Assembly (NCBI RefSeq): GCF_900199455.1
Contig: NZ_FZQR01000002.1
Span: forward strand, 124,001-188,000
DNA from: Mesorhizobium carmichaelinearum
GTDB lineage: Bacteria; Pseudomonadota; Alphaproteobacteria; Rhizobiales; Rhizobiaceae
Reading direction: 5' to 3'
DNA length: 64,000 nucleotides
Below are positions 46,458-57,393 of the stretch, piece by piece. Positions within the stretch are counted from its first letter, which is position 1. Each line of letters begins with the position of its first letter. A model generated the notes under the pieces. That model saw only the letters and a program-made list of their open reading frames with translations. It searched no databases and was not told the DNA's origin. Made by a program: the position numbers and the translations under genes.

Positions 46458-47576
46458 ATGGCACCAGCAGACCAGACCCGCAAGGCCCAGACACGCAAGG
46501 CAATCCCAGACGATATCGCGTCGCGCCTGCTCGCCTGGTACGACGTGCATCATCGCGAGCTGCCGTGGCGCGTGAGCCCGCGCGACCATGCACGCGGCGT
46601 GCGGCCCGATCCCTACCGTATCTGGCTGTCGGAGGTCATGCTGCAGCAGACCACGGTCGAGGCGGTGAAATCCTATTTCCGCGCCTTTGTCGAGAAATGG
46701 CCCGATGTCGAAGCGCTGGCCGCGGCGCCGACCGAGGACGTGATGAAGGCCTGGGCGGGGCTCGGCTACTATTCCCGCGCACGCAACCTCAAGGCCTGCG
46801 CCGATCTGGTGGCGGCGCGTGGCGGCCGGTTTCCCGATACCGAGGCCGGTTTGAGAGACCTGCCCGGCATCGGCGCCTACACCTCGGCGGCCATTACCGC
46901 GATCGCTTTCGACCGCCCCGCTGCCGTAGTCGACGGCAATGTCGAACGCGTCATATCGAGGCTGTTTTCGATCACGCCGCCGCTCAGCGAAGCCAAACCC
47001 GAGATACGTGCCCATGTCGAAGCCATGGTGCCGGCGGCAAGGCCGGGCGACTTCGCCCAGGCGATGATGGATCTCGGCGCCACGATCTGCACGCCGCGCC
47101 GTCCGCGCTGCATGCTGTGCCCGCTGCGGGACGGCTGCAGCGCCGTCGTCTTAGGCGACCCCGAAAATTTCCCGGTGCGGCTGCCAAAGGCCGACAAGCC
47201 GCAGCGGCGCGGTGCCGCTTTCGTCGCCGTGCGTGAGGACGGCGCCATTCTTCTGCGCAAACGGCCCGAGAAAGGTTTGCTCGGCGGCATGACCGAGGTG
47301 CCGACAACGGCCTGGACGGCGCGGGTGGACGGAGCCACCACGCAGGCGGCAGCACCCTTTCCCGGCGACTGGCGGCGTGCCGGGACAATCACGCATGTCT
47401 TCACCCATTTCGCGCTCGAGCTCGAAGTCTTTCACGCCCACATCAAAGGCGATGCGCCGGCAGGGCATTTCTGGTCACCCGCCCGTGAGATTTCAGGGGA
47501 GGCTCTGCCCACTGTCATGAAAAAGGCAATCGAGGCTGCGATACCCGGCGCGACGAAAAAGCAACGCCCGCATTGA
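46458..47576 (+). CDS. mutY: A/G-specific adenine glycosylase
   Basis: 372 residues. It removes adenine paired with 8-oxoguanine. SEVMLQQTTVEAV holds the catalytic Glu, the helix-hairpin-helix is LPGIGAYTSAAI, and the catalytic Asp is in VVDGNVERV. The iron-sulphur cysteines are C-x6-C-x2-C-x5-C in CTPRRPRCMLCPLRDGC. A NUDIX-like C-terminal domain follows (FVAVREDGAILLRKRPEKGLLGG). The next gene starts 10 bp later, probably in the same operon. Confidence 0.96.
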   Translation: MAPADQTRKAQTRKAIPDDIASRLLAWYDVHHRELPWRVSPRDHARGVRPDPYRIWLSEVMLQQTTVEAVKSYFRAFVEKWPDVEALAAAPTEDVMKAWAGLGYYSRARNLKACADLVAARGGRFPDTEAGLRDLPGIGAYTSAAITAIAFDRPAAVVDGNVERVISRLFSITPPLSEAKPEIRAHVEAMVPAARPGDFAQAMMDLGATICTPRRPRCMLCPLRDGCSAVVLGDPENFPVRLPKADKPQRRGAAFVAVREDGAILLRKRPEKGLLGGMTEVPTTAWTARVDGATTQAAAPFPGDWRRAGTITHVFTHFALELEVFHAHIKGDAPAGHFWSPAREISGEALPTVMKKAIEAAIPGATKKQRPH

Positions 47577-47586
47577 AAGAGGCTTC

Positions 47587-48225
47587 ATGACCGAGATCCG
47601 CCACATCGTTTTCGATATCGGCAAGGTGCTGATCCATTACGATCCCAACATTCCATTCAGCCGCCTCATTCCGGATGCCGAAGAGAGAAAGTGGTTTTTC
47701 GACAATGTCTGCACGCATGACTGGAACATCGAGCAGGACCGCGGCCGGACCTGGGAAGAGGCGGAGGCGCTGCTGATCGCGGACCATCCCGATCACGCGG
47801 AAAACATCCGCAATTTCCGCCGCCACTGGCACGAAATGGTACCGCACGCCTATGATGACAGCGTCGACATCATGCTCCGCCTGATCGAGAACGGCCACGA
47901 TGTGACCATGCTGACCAATTTTGCCTCCGACACTTTGGCGGAAGCCCGCAAACGCTTCGATTTTCTTGATCGGCCGCGCGGCGTGACCATCTCCGGCGAG
48001 ATCGGCAAGATCAAACCGGACCGGGATATTTATGACCATCACGTGGCTGCGTTCGGGCTCGAACCATCGGCGACGCTGTTCATCGACGACAGCCAGAAGA
48101 ATGTCGACGGCGCCAAGGCAGCGGGCTGGCAATCGGTGCTGTTCACCGATGCCAGGACGCTTCAAGCAGATCTTGAACGCTTTGGAATCAAGGCGCGATC
48201 TGAATCGCTTGCGGCGATCCGCTGA
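47587..48225 (+). CDS. HAD-superfamily hydrolase (haloacid dehalogenase-like)
   Basis: 212 residues. Motif I is VFDIGKVLIHYDP with the nucleophile Asp, motif II is MLTNFAS, motif III is the Lys in KIKPD and motif IV is FIDDSQKNVDGAKAAGW. It is a cytoplasmic phosphatase or dehalogenase-type enzyme. Because motif I lacks the second Asp of phosphatases (D-x-G in place of D-x-D), a non-phosphatase activity is possible. Co-directional with mutY. Confidence 0.87.
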   Translation: MTEIRHIVFDIGKVLIHYDPNIPFSRLIPDAEERKWFFDNVCTHDWNIEQDRGRTWEEAEALLIADHPDHAENIRNFRRHWHEMVPHAYDDSVDIMLRLIENGHDVTMLTNFASDTLAEARKRFDFLDRPRGVTISGEIGKIKPDRDIYDHHVAAFGLEPSATLFIDDSQKNVDGAKAAGWQSVLFTDARTLQADLERFGIKARSESLAAIR

Positions 48226-48256
48226 GATTTTGATTCAACGCGATACGCGATAATTC

Positions 48257-49426
<1,170 letters not shown>

Positions 49427-49576
49427 TTACTCCCCGTTATGGTTACCGATCAGCGTAAATATTCGGTGAAGGTCGAAGGAATCGCTCGCTCCGTTTGCGA
49501 AGGCCGGACCGTTGGTGTATGCCGCGCCGCCTGAGCCCATCGCGGCCTTCCTCCATCTTCCTTGTCCCGGATCACC

Positions 49577-50266
49577 ATGCCCCAGCCAGACCTTGTCATC
49601 TTCGATTGCGACGGCGTGCTCGTCGATTCCGAAATCATTGCCGCGCGGGTCGAGGCTGAGCTGATAACGCTCGCCGGATATGAAATCTCCGCCGAGGAGG
49701 TCGCCGAGACCTATGCGGGCCTGACGTTCAAGGACATCCTGCTGCGGATCGAGGAGAAGTCCAAAATCCCGTTCCAGGCGTCGCTGATCGACCGTGCCGA
49801 GGAGCTCGTCGACCGGAAATTGCGCAGCGATGTTCGTGCCATAGAAGGCGTGCGCGAAGCGGTCGCCTCGGTCACGGCGCAACGCTGCGTCTGCTCCAAC
49901 TCACGCTCGGAGCGGATAGAATTCATGCTGGAGAAGGTGCATCTGCTGCCGTACTTCGCCGGCCGCATCTTCTCGGCGCTGGAAATACCGAGCAAAAAGA
50001 CCAAGCCTGCGCCGGACGTCTTCCTGCTGGCGGCGGAAAAACTCGGCGCGAACCCGGCCAACACCTTCGTCATCGAGGATTCCGTGCACGGCGTCACCGG
50101 CGCCAGGGCAGCCGGCATGCGGGTGATCGGCTTCACCGGCGCCAGCCACAGCTATCCCGGCCATGCCGACGCGCTGACCGAAGCCGGCGCCGAGACAGTG
50201 ATCCGCCGCTGGGCCGAGCTGAAAAGCGTGATCGCGGCGCTCTCGGAATGGTCGGCCGACGCCTAA
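49577..50266 (+). CDS. HAD-IA family hydrolase (beta-phosphoglucomutase/phosphatase-like)
   Basis: 229 residues from ATG 49577. Motif I is VIFDCDGVLVDSE (D-x-D), motif II CSNSRSE, motif III KKTKPAPDVFLLA and motif IV VIEDSVHGVTGARAAGM. These are the motifs of subclass IA hydrolases that dephosphorylate sugar phosphates or similar metabolites. The exact substrate is not deducible. Co-directional neighbours are absent; it converges on the lipoprotein gene. Confidence 0.88.
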   Translation: MPQPDLVIFDCDGVLVDSEIIAARVEAELITLAGYEISAEEVAETYAGLTFKDILLRIEEKSKIPFQASLIDRAEELVDRKLRSDVRAIEGVREAVASVTAQRCVCSNSRSERIEFMLEKVHLLPYFAGRIFSALEIPSKKTKPAPDVFLLAAEKLGANPANTFVIEDSVHGVTGARAAGMRVIGFTGASHSYPGHADALTEAGAETVIRRWAELKSVIAALSEWSADA

Positions 50267-50290
50267 GGAACGTGCGCCAAGGCGCACGCT
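50267..50290. terminator. Probable bidirectional terminator
   Basis: CGTGCGCC, loop AA, GGCGCACG form an eight-pair stem (50271-50288) between two convergent genes. No long U-run follows on either strand, so confidence is moderate. Confidence 0.5.
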
Positions 50291-50302
50291 GTCCCTAAAA
50301 TA

Positions 50303-51031
50303 CTAGTTCGTGGCCGCAGCCTTCTTCCTGTGGGTCTTCTTCGGCTTGTCGGTCGTCGCCTTCGGCGCGGTTTCGTCATAGCCGGCATAGGCCTGATAAT
50401 CCTGCGCGGTCGGTGCCGGCACGACGACATTGGAATCGGTGAAGACGAACTGGGTGGCGACCGAAGGATCGGTGACCTGGACCTGATACTGGTGAATCTG
50501 CGAATAAAGCACATCGGTGCCGTGCATCACCGCCGTGCGGATCGGCATGGTGATGGTGCCGGGTGTGAACTTCGGTCCTGGAACGATCTTGCCGGCGACC
50601 GCGATCTTCATCGTCAGCTGGCCGTCGGCGCGGCTGCAATCGCGGGTCACGTCGGCAATCGAGGCCTGGTAAATGATCCTCGCCGAATCGTCGGGCGGAG
50701 TGGCAGCGGCGGCGTCAGCCGCGGCCTGGGCAGCCGCATCCGCCTCGGCGTCGCCAGTCTTCTTGAGCTTTGGCTTGGGCTTCTTGACCTCGTTGACATA
50801 GGTGTTGAAGAAGGCCGTACCGTCGCGCACCGTCACCCTCGGGCAATAGGCGTTCAGCTGGCTGGCCAGAATCTTGGGATCCTGCGGCGGCGGTGGCGCT
50901 GTTGGGTCCTTCTTGCCGAAACCGAGGTTAAGGATGCCATTGTCGCCCGATTGGCAGCCGGCGGCGGCGAGCATAAAGCCGGTGAGCGCAAGACCCGCCA
51001 AAAAGCGACCACTTGATGTACGAAACGCCAT
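50303..51031 (-). CDS. Putative lipoprotein of unknown function
   Basis: 242 residues. The signal ends in a lipobox AAGC with Cys26, so it is likely lipid-anchored and periplasmic. No catalytic motif is seen. The region around TAFFNTYVNEVKKP and the TMPIRTAVMHGTDVL stretch looks like a beta-rich domain, with alanine-rich and acidic low-complexity insertions near 95-115. The C-terminus is basic (KKTHRKK). The gene is probably conserved in Rhizobiales, but I cannot name the family. Confidence 0.65.
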   Translation of the reverse strand: MAFRTSSGRFLAGLALTGFMLAAAGCQSGDNGILNLGFGKKDPTAPPPPQDPKILASQLNAYCPRVTVRDGTAFFNTYVNEVKKPKPKLKKTGDAEADAAAQAAADAAAATPPDDSARIIYQASIADVTRDCSRADGQLTMKIAVAGKIVPGPKFTPGTITMPIRTAVMHGTDVLYSQIHQYQVQVTDPSVATQFVFTDSNVVVPAPTAQDYQAYAGYDETAPKATTDKPKKTHRKKAAATN

Positions 51032-51161
51032 GAAACTCCCACTTCCCTCTCGTAAAGCTGGTGACGTATATCAACGGCGCGGCAAAAATGCGACTGGAGC
51101 CGGCACAGAAATTAACCACCTTGTGGTGAACGGAAAAGCCAAGCGGCAACGGGACTGAGAC

Positions 51162-52559
51162 ATGCAATATGTGAGTACGCGCGGGGAAGCACCCGCGCTT
51201 GGATTTTCCGATGCCGTGCTGGCGGGGCTGGCCCGCGATGGCGGGCTTTACGTGCCGCGCGAGTGGCCGCAGTTTTCGCCATCCGAGATCCGCGCCATGC
51301 GTGGCCTTGCCTATCCCGATCTCGCGATCCGCGTGCTGACGCCGTTCCTTGGCGGTGAAATCGCCGCACCGGTCTTCGAACGCCTGGTGCGCGAAGCCTA
51401 TGCCACCTTCCGCCACAAAGCCGTCTGCCCGCTGGTGCAGACCTGCTCCAATACCTTCGTCCTCGAACTCTTCCATGGGCCGACGCTGGCGTTCAAGGAT
51501 GTGGCGATGCAGTTGCTCGCCCGGCTGATGGACCATGTGCTCGCCGAACGCGGCCAGCATGCCACCATCGTCGGCGCCACGTCAGGCGACACCGGCGGCG
51601 CGGCGATCGACGCCTTTGCCGGACGCAGCCGCACCGACATCTTCATCCTGTTCCCGCATGGCCGCGTTTCGCCGGTGCAGCAGCGGCAGATGACGACGTC
51701 GAAGGCCGAGAACGTCCATGCACTGGCGATCGAAGGCAATTTCGACGACTGCCAGGGCCTGCTCAAGGACATGTTCAACGACCACGCCTTCCGCGACCGG
51801 GTGGCGCTGTCGGGGGTCAATTCGATCAACTGGGCGCGCATCATGGCCCAGATCGTCTATTATTTCTCCTCGGCGCTGTCGCTCGGCGCGCCGGACAGGC
51901 CGGTGTCCTTCACCGTGCCGACCGGCAATTTCGGCGATATCTTCGCCGGCTACGCCGCCAAGAAGATGGGCCTGCCGATCGAAAGGCTGGTCATCGCCAC
52001 CAACGACAACGACATATTGGCGCGCACCTTCGCGACCGGCGAATACCGCACCAAGGGCGTCTTTGCGACCACCTCGCCGTCGATGGATATCCAAGTGTCA
52101 TCGAATTTCGAGCGCCTGCTGTTCGAGGCGTCGAACCGTGACGCTGCGACCGTGCGCCGCTACATGGACGGCCTGAAGCAGTCCGGCGCCTTCACCATAG
52201 AAGCCCGCGAAATCAACGGGATGCGGTCCGAATTCGACGCCGGTCGTGCCACCATGGACGAGGTCGCGGCCACCATCCGCTCGACGCTCGCGGCCAGCAA
52301 CTACCTCCTCGATCCGCACACGGCGGCAGCCGTGCATGTCGCGGCGGGCAAAGCATCGGGCGCGGTGCCGATGGTGGTGCTGGGTACCGCCCATCCGGCA
52401 AAATTCCCGGCCGCCGTAGAGGCCGCCAGCGGGGTCTCGCCCGTCCTGCCCGCATGGCTAGGGGGATTGATGACATTTGAGGAAAAATACACGGTACTTC
52501 CATCCGACCTGAAAATGGTGGAAGATTACGTCAGCCGCCGCGCGCGGGCGGCGCGTTAG
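51162..52559 (+). CDS. thrC: Threonine synthase
   Basis: 465 residues. It converts O-phosphohomoserine to threonine. The N-terminus STRGEAPALGFSDAVLAGLA is typical, and the PLP lysine is in FHGPTLAFKDVAMQLL. GATSGDTGGAAIDAFAG and NSINWARIMAQIVYY follow. It begins a likely four-gene operon with the M16 peptidase 14 bp downstream. Homoserine kinase is encoded in the same window (61274), but in a different operon. Confidence 0.96.
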   Translation: MQYVSTRGEAPALGFSDAVLAGLARDGGLYVPREWPQFSPSEIRAMRGLAYPDLAIRVLTPFLGGEIAAPVFERLVREAYATFRHKAVCPLVQTCSNTFVLELFHGPTLAFKDVAMQLLARLMDHVLAERGQHATIVGATSGDTGGAAIDAFAGRSRTDIFILFPHGRVSPVQQRQMTTSKAENVHALAIEGNFDDCQGLLKDMFNDHAFRDRVALSGVNSINWARIMAQIVYYFSSALSLGAPDRPVSFTVPTGNFGDIFAGYAAKKMGLPIERLVIATNDNDILARTFATGEYRTKGVFATTSPSMDIQVSSNFERLLFEASNRDAATVRRYMDGLKQSGAFTIEAREINGMRSEFDAGRATMDEVAATIRSTLAASNYLLDPHTAAAVHVAAGKASGAVPMVVLGTAHPAKFPAAVEAASGVSPVLPAWLGGLMTFEEKYTVLPSDLKMVEDYVSRRARAAR

Positions 52560-52573
52560 GGAGTACGAGCCAT

Positions 52574-53866
52574 ATGGGTGTTGAGGTAAGCCGTCTGTCG
52601 AACGGCCTGACAGTCGCCACCGAAACCCTTCCAAGCATCGAATCGGTTGCCCTGGGGGCCTGGGTCAAGTCCGGCGCCCGCAATGAACGTGACGAGGAGC
52701 ATGGCATGGCCCATCTGCTCGAGCACATGGCGTTCAAGGGTACGAAGCGGCGGACGGCCTTCGAAATCGCCTCGGAAATCGAGGATGTCGGCGGCGAGAT
52801 CAACGCTGCCACCAGCGTCGAGACCACCTCCTACTATGCAAGGGTGCTCAGCGATGACGTACCGCTGGCAGTGGATATTCTCGCCGACATCCTGCAGGAG
52901 TCCGAATTCGACCCGCAGGAACTCGAGCGAGAGCAGCACGTCATCCTGCAGGAGATCGGCGCCGCGCACGATACGCCAGACGATATCGTCTTCGACCGTT
53001 TCACCGAGACGGCCTTTCGCCACCAGACCATCGGCCGCTCGATCCTGGGCACGCCGGAAACCGTCAAATCCTTCACTTCGAAGCAATTGCACGATTTCAT
53101 CGAACGCCAATATGGCGCCGAGCGGATGGTCATCGTGGCTGCTGGCGACATCAAGCACGACAATTTCGTGCGCGAGGTCGAGAAGCAGCTTGGCGGCTTC
53201 CGCAGCAAGGCCGACAGCACCATCCCGCAATATGCGCAATATGTCGGTGGCGATTTCCGCGAGGACCGCGACCTGATGGACGCGCAGATCGTGCTGGGCT
53301 TCGAGGGCCGCGCCTATCATGTGCGCGACTTCTACGCCTCGCAGGTGCTGTCGATGATCCTTGGCGGCGGCATGTCATCGCGCCTGTTCCAGGAAGTCCG
53401 CGAGAAGCGCGGCCTGTGTTATTCGGTCTATGCCTTCCATTGGGGCTTTTCCGACACCGGCATTTTCGGCGTCCACGCCGCGACCGGGCAGAGCGACATC
53501 GCCGAACTCGTGCCTGTCATCATCGACGAACTGCAGAAAGCCGGCGAGAACATCCTGCAGGAAGAACTCGACCGCGCGCGCGCCCAGTATCGCGCCGGGT
53601 TGATCATGTCCGCCGAAAGCCCGGCCAGCCGCGCCTCGCAGATCGCAAGGCAGCTGCTTTTGTTCGGCAGGCCGATCGCCAAGGAGGAATTGATGGAGCG
53701 CCTGTCGGCGCTGACGGTGGAGCGGCTGACCGACCTGTCGTCGCGGATGTTCTCGACCAAGCCGACGCTTACCGCTGTCGGGCCCGTGGGTACGCTGGCA
53801 CCATATGAGGCGATCCTCGATTCGCTTCCGGGCACGCAGACCACGGCCCGCAGGCTCGCCGTCTAA
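52574..53866 (+). CDS. M16 family zinc metallopeptidase (processing-peptidase-like)
   Basis: 430 residues. The inverted zinc motif HLLEH is in HGMAHLLEHMAFKGTKRR, and the third ligand Glu lies in the VETTSYYARV-to-EREQ region. FGTPETVKSF-like ILGTPETV and GGGMSSRLFQEVREKRGLCYSV are M16B signatures. It is related to the mitochondrial processing peptidase beta subunit. The predicted location is cytoplasmic as no signal peptide is seen. Conserved next to thrC in rhizobia. Confidence 0.92.
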   Translation: MGVEVSRLSNGLTVATETLPSIESVALGAWVKSGARNERDEEHGMAHLLEHMAFKGTKRRTAFEIASEIEDVGGEINAATSVETTSYYARVLSDDVPLAVDILADILQESEFDPQELEREQHVILQEIGAAHDTPDDIVFDRFTETAFRHQTIGRSILGTPETVKSFTSKQLHDFIERQYGAERMVIVAAGDIKHDNFVREVEKQLGGFRSKADSTIPQYAQYVGGDFREDRDLMDAQIVLGFEGRAYHVRDFYASQVLSMILGGGMSSRLFQEVREKRGLCYSVYAFHWGFSDTGIFGVHAATGQSDIAELVPVIIDELQKAGENILQEELDRARAQYRAGLIMSAESPASRASQIARQLLLFGRPIAKEELMERLSALTVERLTDLSSRMFSTKPTLTAVGPVGTLAPYEAILDSLPGTQTTARRLAV

Positions 53867-53880
53867 GTCCCCCAAGCGTC

Positions 53881-54477
53881 GTGTTCGCGCTCCCTTTCTT
53901 TCGCCGTGACCTGCCGGCGCTGAAGGGTGATCTCGTCACGTTGCGCGTGCCATTCACCAATGACTTCCGGGAATGGTCGATATTGCGCGGTGAAAGCCGC
54001 GCCTTCCTGGAGCCGTGGGAGCCACGCTGGACTCCCGATGAACTCGACCGCGCGGCATGGCGCCTGCGCATCAGCCGCTACCGCGAAGACTATGCGCAGG
54101 GAACGGCGATCGCCTTCTTCATCTTCGAGAAGTCGAGCGGCAAGCTGGCCGGCGGTATCACGCTCGGCAACATACGCCATGGCGTCTCGCAAAGCGGCCA
54201 TGTCGGCTACTGGATCGGCGAGCGCTTCGGCGGCCGCGGGCTGATGACCGACGCGGTCAAGGTCGTGGCCCGCTTCGCCTTCGATACGCTGAGGTTGCAC
54301 CGGATCGAGGCGGCCTGTATTCCCGACAATATCAGGTCGATCCGCGTGCTTGAAAAAGCCGGATTCCGGCGCGAAGGACTGTTAAGATCCTATCTGAGGA
54401 TCAACGGCATCTGGCAGGACCATTACCTCTACGCCCGGATCGCGGACGATCCGCCGGCCGCAGGAACGAAGGACTGA
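53881..54477 (+). CDS. GNAT-family N-acetyltransferase (RimJ/RimL-like)
   Basis: 198 residues from a GTG at 53881, 14 bp after the peptidase stop, with no good ribosome binding site of its own. The acetyl-CoA binding segment is SGHVGYWIGERFGGRGLMT. The stretch LRLHRIEAACIPDNIRSIRVLEKAGFRREG is typical of RimJ-type enzymes, which acetylate protein N-termini or small amines. Likely translated by coupling from the upstream gene. Confidence 0.88.
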   Translation: MFALPFFRRDLPALKGDLVTLRVPFTNDFREWSILRGESRAFLEPWEPRWTPDELDRAAWRLRISRYREDYAQGTAIAFFIFEKSSGKLAGGITLGNIRHGVSQSGHVGYWIGERFGGRGLMTDAVKVVARFAFDTLRLHRIEAACIPDNIRSIRVLEKAGFRREGLLRSYLRINGIWQDHYLYARIADDPPAAGTKD

Positions 54478-54480
54478 TTT

Positions 54481-57369
54481 TTGACGAATTTCCTGCGAAA
54501 CGGGCCGCTGTTCGCCTTTGTCCTCGCGGCAATCCTGACGCTGTGCGCGGCTTCGTCGGCCTTTGCCGTCGAACCGATCAAGATTGCCCGCGACGACGTC
54601 GCGCTCGACCTGTCGCGCGCCTTCGAGATCTACCGCAACCAGGGCGAAAACTTCCAGGTTTCGACCGCGCCCGGGCCGGACGGCATCGTGCGGCGCATCG
54701 AGGTCGAAGCCAATGACGCGCGCTCGACCGGCGACTGGGCGGTGTTCGCGCTGGCCAACACCACCGACCAGCAGCTCGACAGGCTGATCGTCGCGCCGCA
54801 TTTCCGGTTGGTCAATTCCGGCATCTTCTGGCCCGATCTCGGCGCCACCCGCATTGCCGCGATCACGCCCAGCGAGGGCTTCGCGCTCGACCGCCAGACC
54901 AGCCCCGACGCCGACGTGTTCCGGGTGACGCTGAACCCGGGAACGGTGATCACCTTCATCGCCGAACTCGCCTCGCCCAAGCTGCCGCAGGTCTATCTGT
55001 GGGAACCGGAGGCCTACAAGGACTCGGTCAACTCCTACACGCTGTTTCGCGGCATCGTCATCGGCATCGCAGGCCTTCTGGCGCTGTTCCTGACCATTCT
55101 GTTCGTGGTCAAGGGGACCTCGATGTTCCCGGCGACCGCAGCCCTTGCCTGGGCGGTGCTTGCCTATATCTGCGTCGATTTCGGCTTCCTCAACAAGATC
55201 ATCGAAATCTCGCCCGGCAATGAGCAGATGTGGCGAGCGGGAACGGAAGTGGCGCTTGCGGCGACCTTCGTGGTGTTCCTGTTCGCCTATCTCAACCTCA
55301 ATCGATGGCACGGGCATTTCAGCTATGGCGCGCTGGTCTGGATCCTCGGGCTGGTGCTGATTGCCGGCGTCGCCATCGTCGATCCTGCGGTTGCCGCCGG
55401 CATCGCCCACATCTCCTTTGCCGCCACCGCGCTGACCGGGCTCGGCCTGATCATCTTCCTCGGGATTCGTGGTTATGACCGCGCCATCATGCTGGTGCCC
55501 AGTTGGGTCATGGTGCTGTTGTGGCTATGCGGGTCGTGGATGGCGATCACCGGCATGCTTGACAACGACATCGCCCAGCCGGCGCTCGGCGGCGGGCTGA
55601 TCCTGATCATCCTGTTGATCGGCTTCACCGTCATGCAGCACGCCTTTGCCGGCGGCGCGCTGCATCAGGGGCTGTTCTCCGACCTCGAACGCCAGGCGCT
55701 GGCGGTTGCCGGATCGGGCGACACGGTGTGGGATTGGGACGTGCTGCGTGATCGCGTCGTCACCAAGCCCGATGTCAGCATCCAGCTCGGCCTCGCGCCC
55801 AACAGCCTGGGTGGTGCCGCGCGCAACTGGCTGCCGGTGCTGCATGCCGACGACCGCGACACCTTCCGCACGACGCTCGACGTGGTGCTTGAACACCGCC
55901 GCGGCCGTGTGTCGCAGAACTTCCGCCTGCGCGGCGCCGACGGGCATTATCACTGGTTTTCGCTGCGCGCGCGGCCTGTCATCGGATCCGACGGCGAGGT
56001 CATCCGCTGCGTCGGCACCATGGTCGACGTCACCGAGCAGAAGAAGTCCGAGGAGCGGCTGCTGCACGACGCCGTGCATGACAATCTGACCGGCCTGCCG
56101 AACCGCGAATTGTTCATGAATCGGCTGGAAGCGATCATCTCGATCGCCCGCACCGAAGAGAAGGTGCGCCCGACCGTCTTCGTCATCGACATAGACCGCT
56201 TCAAGCAGGTCAATGACGGGCTCGGCATCTCGGCCGGTGACACCATACTGCTGACCATAGCGCGCCGCCTGCACCGGCTGTTGAAGCCGAAGGATTCGCT
56301 GTCGCGCTTTGCCGGCGACCAGTTCGCGCTGATGCTTTTGTCCGAACAGGACCCTGCCCGCATCGCCGGCGTGGCGGATGCCATCAAGCATGCGATCAAC
56401 AATCCGATCACCTTCGCCAAGCGCGAGATCGTGCTGACCGCCTCGATCGGCCTGATCACCTGGACCTCGGCGCAGACCTCGGCCGAGGACATGGTCAAGG
56501 ACGCCGAGCTTGCCATGCATCAGGCCAAGCGCTTTGGTGGCGACCGGATCGAGCCGTTCCGCCCGGCCTTCCGCACCGTCGGCACCGACCGGCTGCAGTT
56601 CGAATCCGACCTGCGGCGCGCCATCGAGCGGCGCGAATTCACGCTTGCCTACCAGCCGATCGTGCGGCTGGAAGACGGCAGCGTCGCCGGCTTCGAGGCG
56701 CTGCTGCGCTGGGACCATCCGCGCCGCGGCATGATCCCGCCGGCGGATTTCATCCCGGTCGCCGAAAGCTGCGGGCTGATCGTGCAGCTTGGGCTGTTTG
56801 CCATGCAACAGGCGGCCGAGGACCTTGCCGGATGGCAAAAGCAGATCGGCGACGCGCCGCTGTCGGTCTCGGTCAACTTGTCCAGCCGCCAGCTCATCCG
56901 CCGCGACCTGGTCAGCGATGTCCGCTCCGTCATCGCGCGGGCCAATCTGAAGCCGCGCTGCTTCCGGCTCGAACTCACCGAGTCCCTGGTCATGGACAAT
57001 CCGGAGCAGACGGCGCATGTGCTGACCAAGCTGAAGCAGCTCGGCATCGGCCTGTCGCTGGACGATTTCGGCACCGGCTATTCCTCGCTGGCCTATCTGA
57101 CAAGGTTCCCGTTCGACACCATCAAGATCGACAAGAGCTTTGTCGACGACAGCACGCCCAAACGCGCTGTCCTGCTCAAATCCATGGTCAACATGGCGCA
57201 TGAGCTTGGCCTGTCGGTGGTCGCCGAGGGCATCTCTGACGAACGCGATGCGCTAGAGCTGCGCCAGATGGGCTGCGAATATGTGCAGAGCTTCATGTTC
57301 GGCGCGCCGATGCCGGGCGACCAGGTGCTGAAGACGCTGAAGGAGCAGTATCCGCTGACGCAGGCTTAG
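54481..57369 (+). CDS. Membrane GGDEF/EAL protein, degenerate cyclase and probable c-di-GMP phosphodiesterase
   Basis: 962 residues from TTG 54481, three bases after the GNAT stop, with AAGGA 14 bp ahead. A signal peptide or first helix is followed by a periplasmic domain (about 30-180), seven-helix-like membrane region (about 185-395) and a PAS domain (about 410-520). The GGDEF motif is AGDQF (611-615), so cyclase activity is probably lost. The EAL domain keeps EAL (E739) and DDFGTGYS (D861, D862) and KIDKSF, but AEGVE is AEGIS (S919). It most likely hydrolyses or senses c-di-GMP. Confidence 0.9.
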   Translation: MTNFLRNGPLFAFVLAAILTLCAASSAFAVEPIKIARDDVALDLSRAFEIYRNQGENFQVSTAPGPDGIVRRIEVEANDARSTGDWAVFALANTTDQQLDRLIVAPHFRLVNSGIFWPDLGATRIAAITPSEGFALDRQTSPDADVFRVTLNPGTVITFIAELASPKLPQVYLWEPEAYKDSVNSYTLFRGIVIGIAGLLALFLTILFVVKGTSMFPATAALAWAVLAYICVDFGFLNKIIEISPGNEQMWRAGTEVALAATFVVFLFAYLNLNRWHGHFSYGALVWILGLVLIAGVAIVDPAVAAGIAHISFAATALTGLGLIIFLGIRGYDRAIMLVPSWVMVLLWLCGSWMAITGMLDNDIAQPALGGGLILIILLIGFTVMQHAFAGGALHQGLFSDLERQALAVAGSGDTVWDWDVLRDRVVTKPDVSIQLGLAPNSLGGAARNWLPVLHADDRDTFRTTLDVVLEHRRGRVSQNFRLRGADGHYHWFSLRARPVIGSDGEVIRCVGTMVDVTEQKKSEERLLHDAVHDNLTGLPNRELFMNRLEAIISIARTEEKVRPTVFVIDIDRFKQVNDGLGISAGDTILLTIARRLHRLLKPKDSLSRFAGDQFALMLLSEQDPARIAGVADAIKHAINNPITFAKREIVLTASIGLITWTSAQTSAEDMVKDAELAMHQAKRFGGDRIEPFRPAFRTVGTDRLQFESDLRRAIERREFTLAYQPIVRLEDGSVAGFEALLRWDHPRRGMIPPADFIPVAESCGLIVQLGLFAMQQAAEDLAGWQKQIGDAPLSVSVNLSSRQLIRRDLVSDVRSVIARANLKPRCFRLELTESLVMDNPEQTAHVLTKLKQLGIGLSLDDFGTGYSSLAYLTRFPFDTIKIDKSFVDDSTPKRAVLLKSMVNMAHELGLSVVAEGISDERDALELRQMGCEYVQSFMFGAPMPGDQVLKTLKEQYPLTQA

Positions 57370-57393
57370 AGGCCTCCGCGTCGGCTTAATGGG

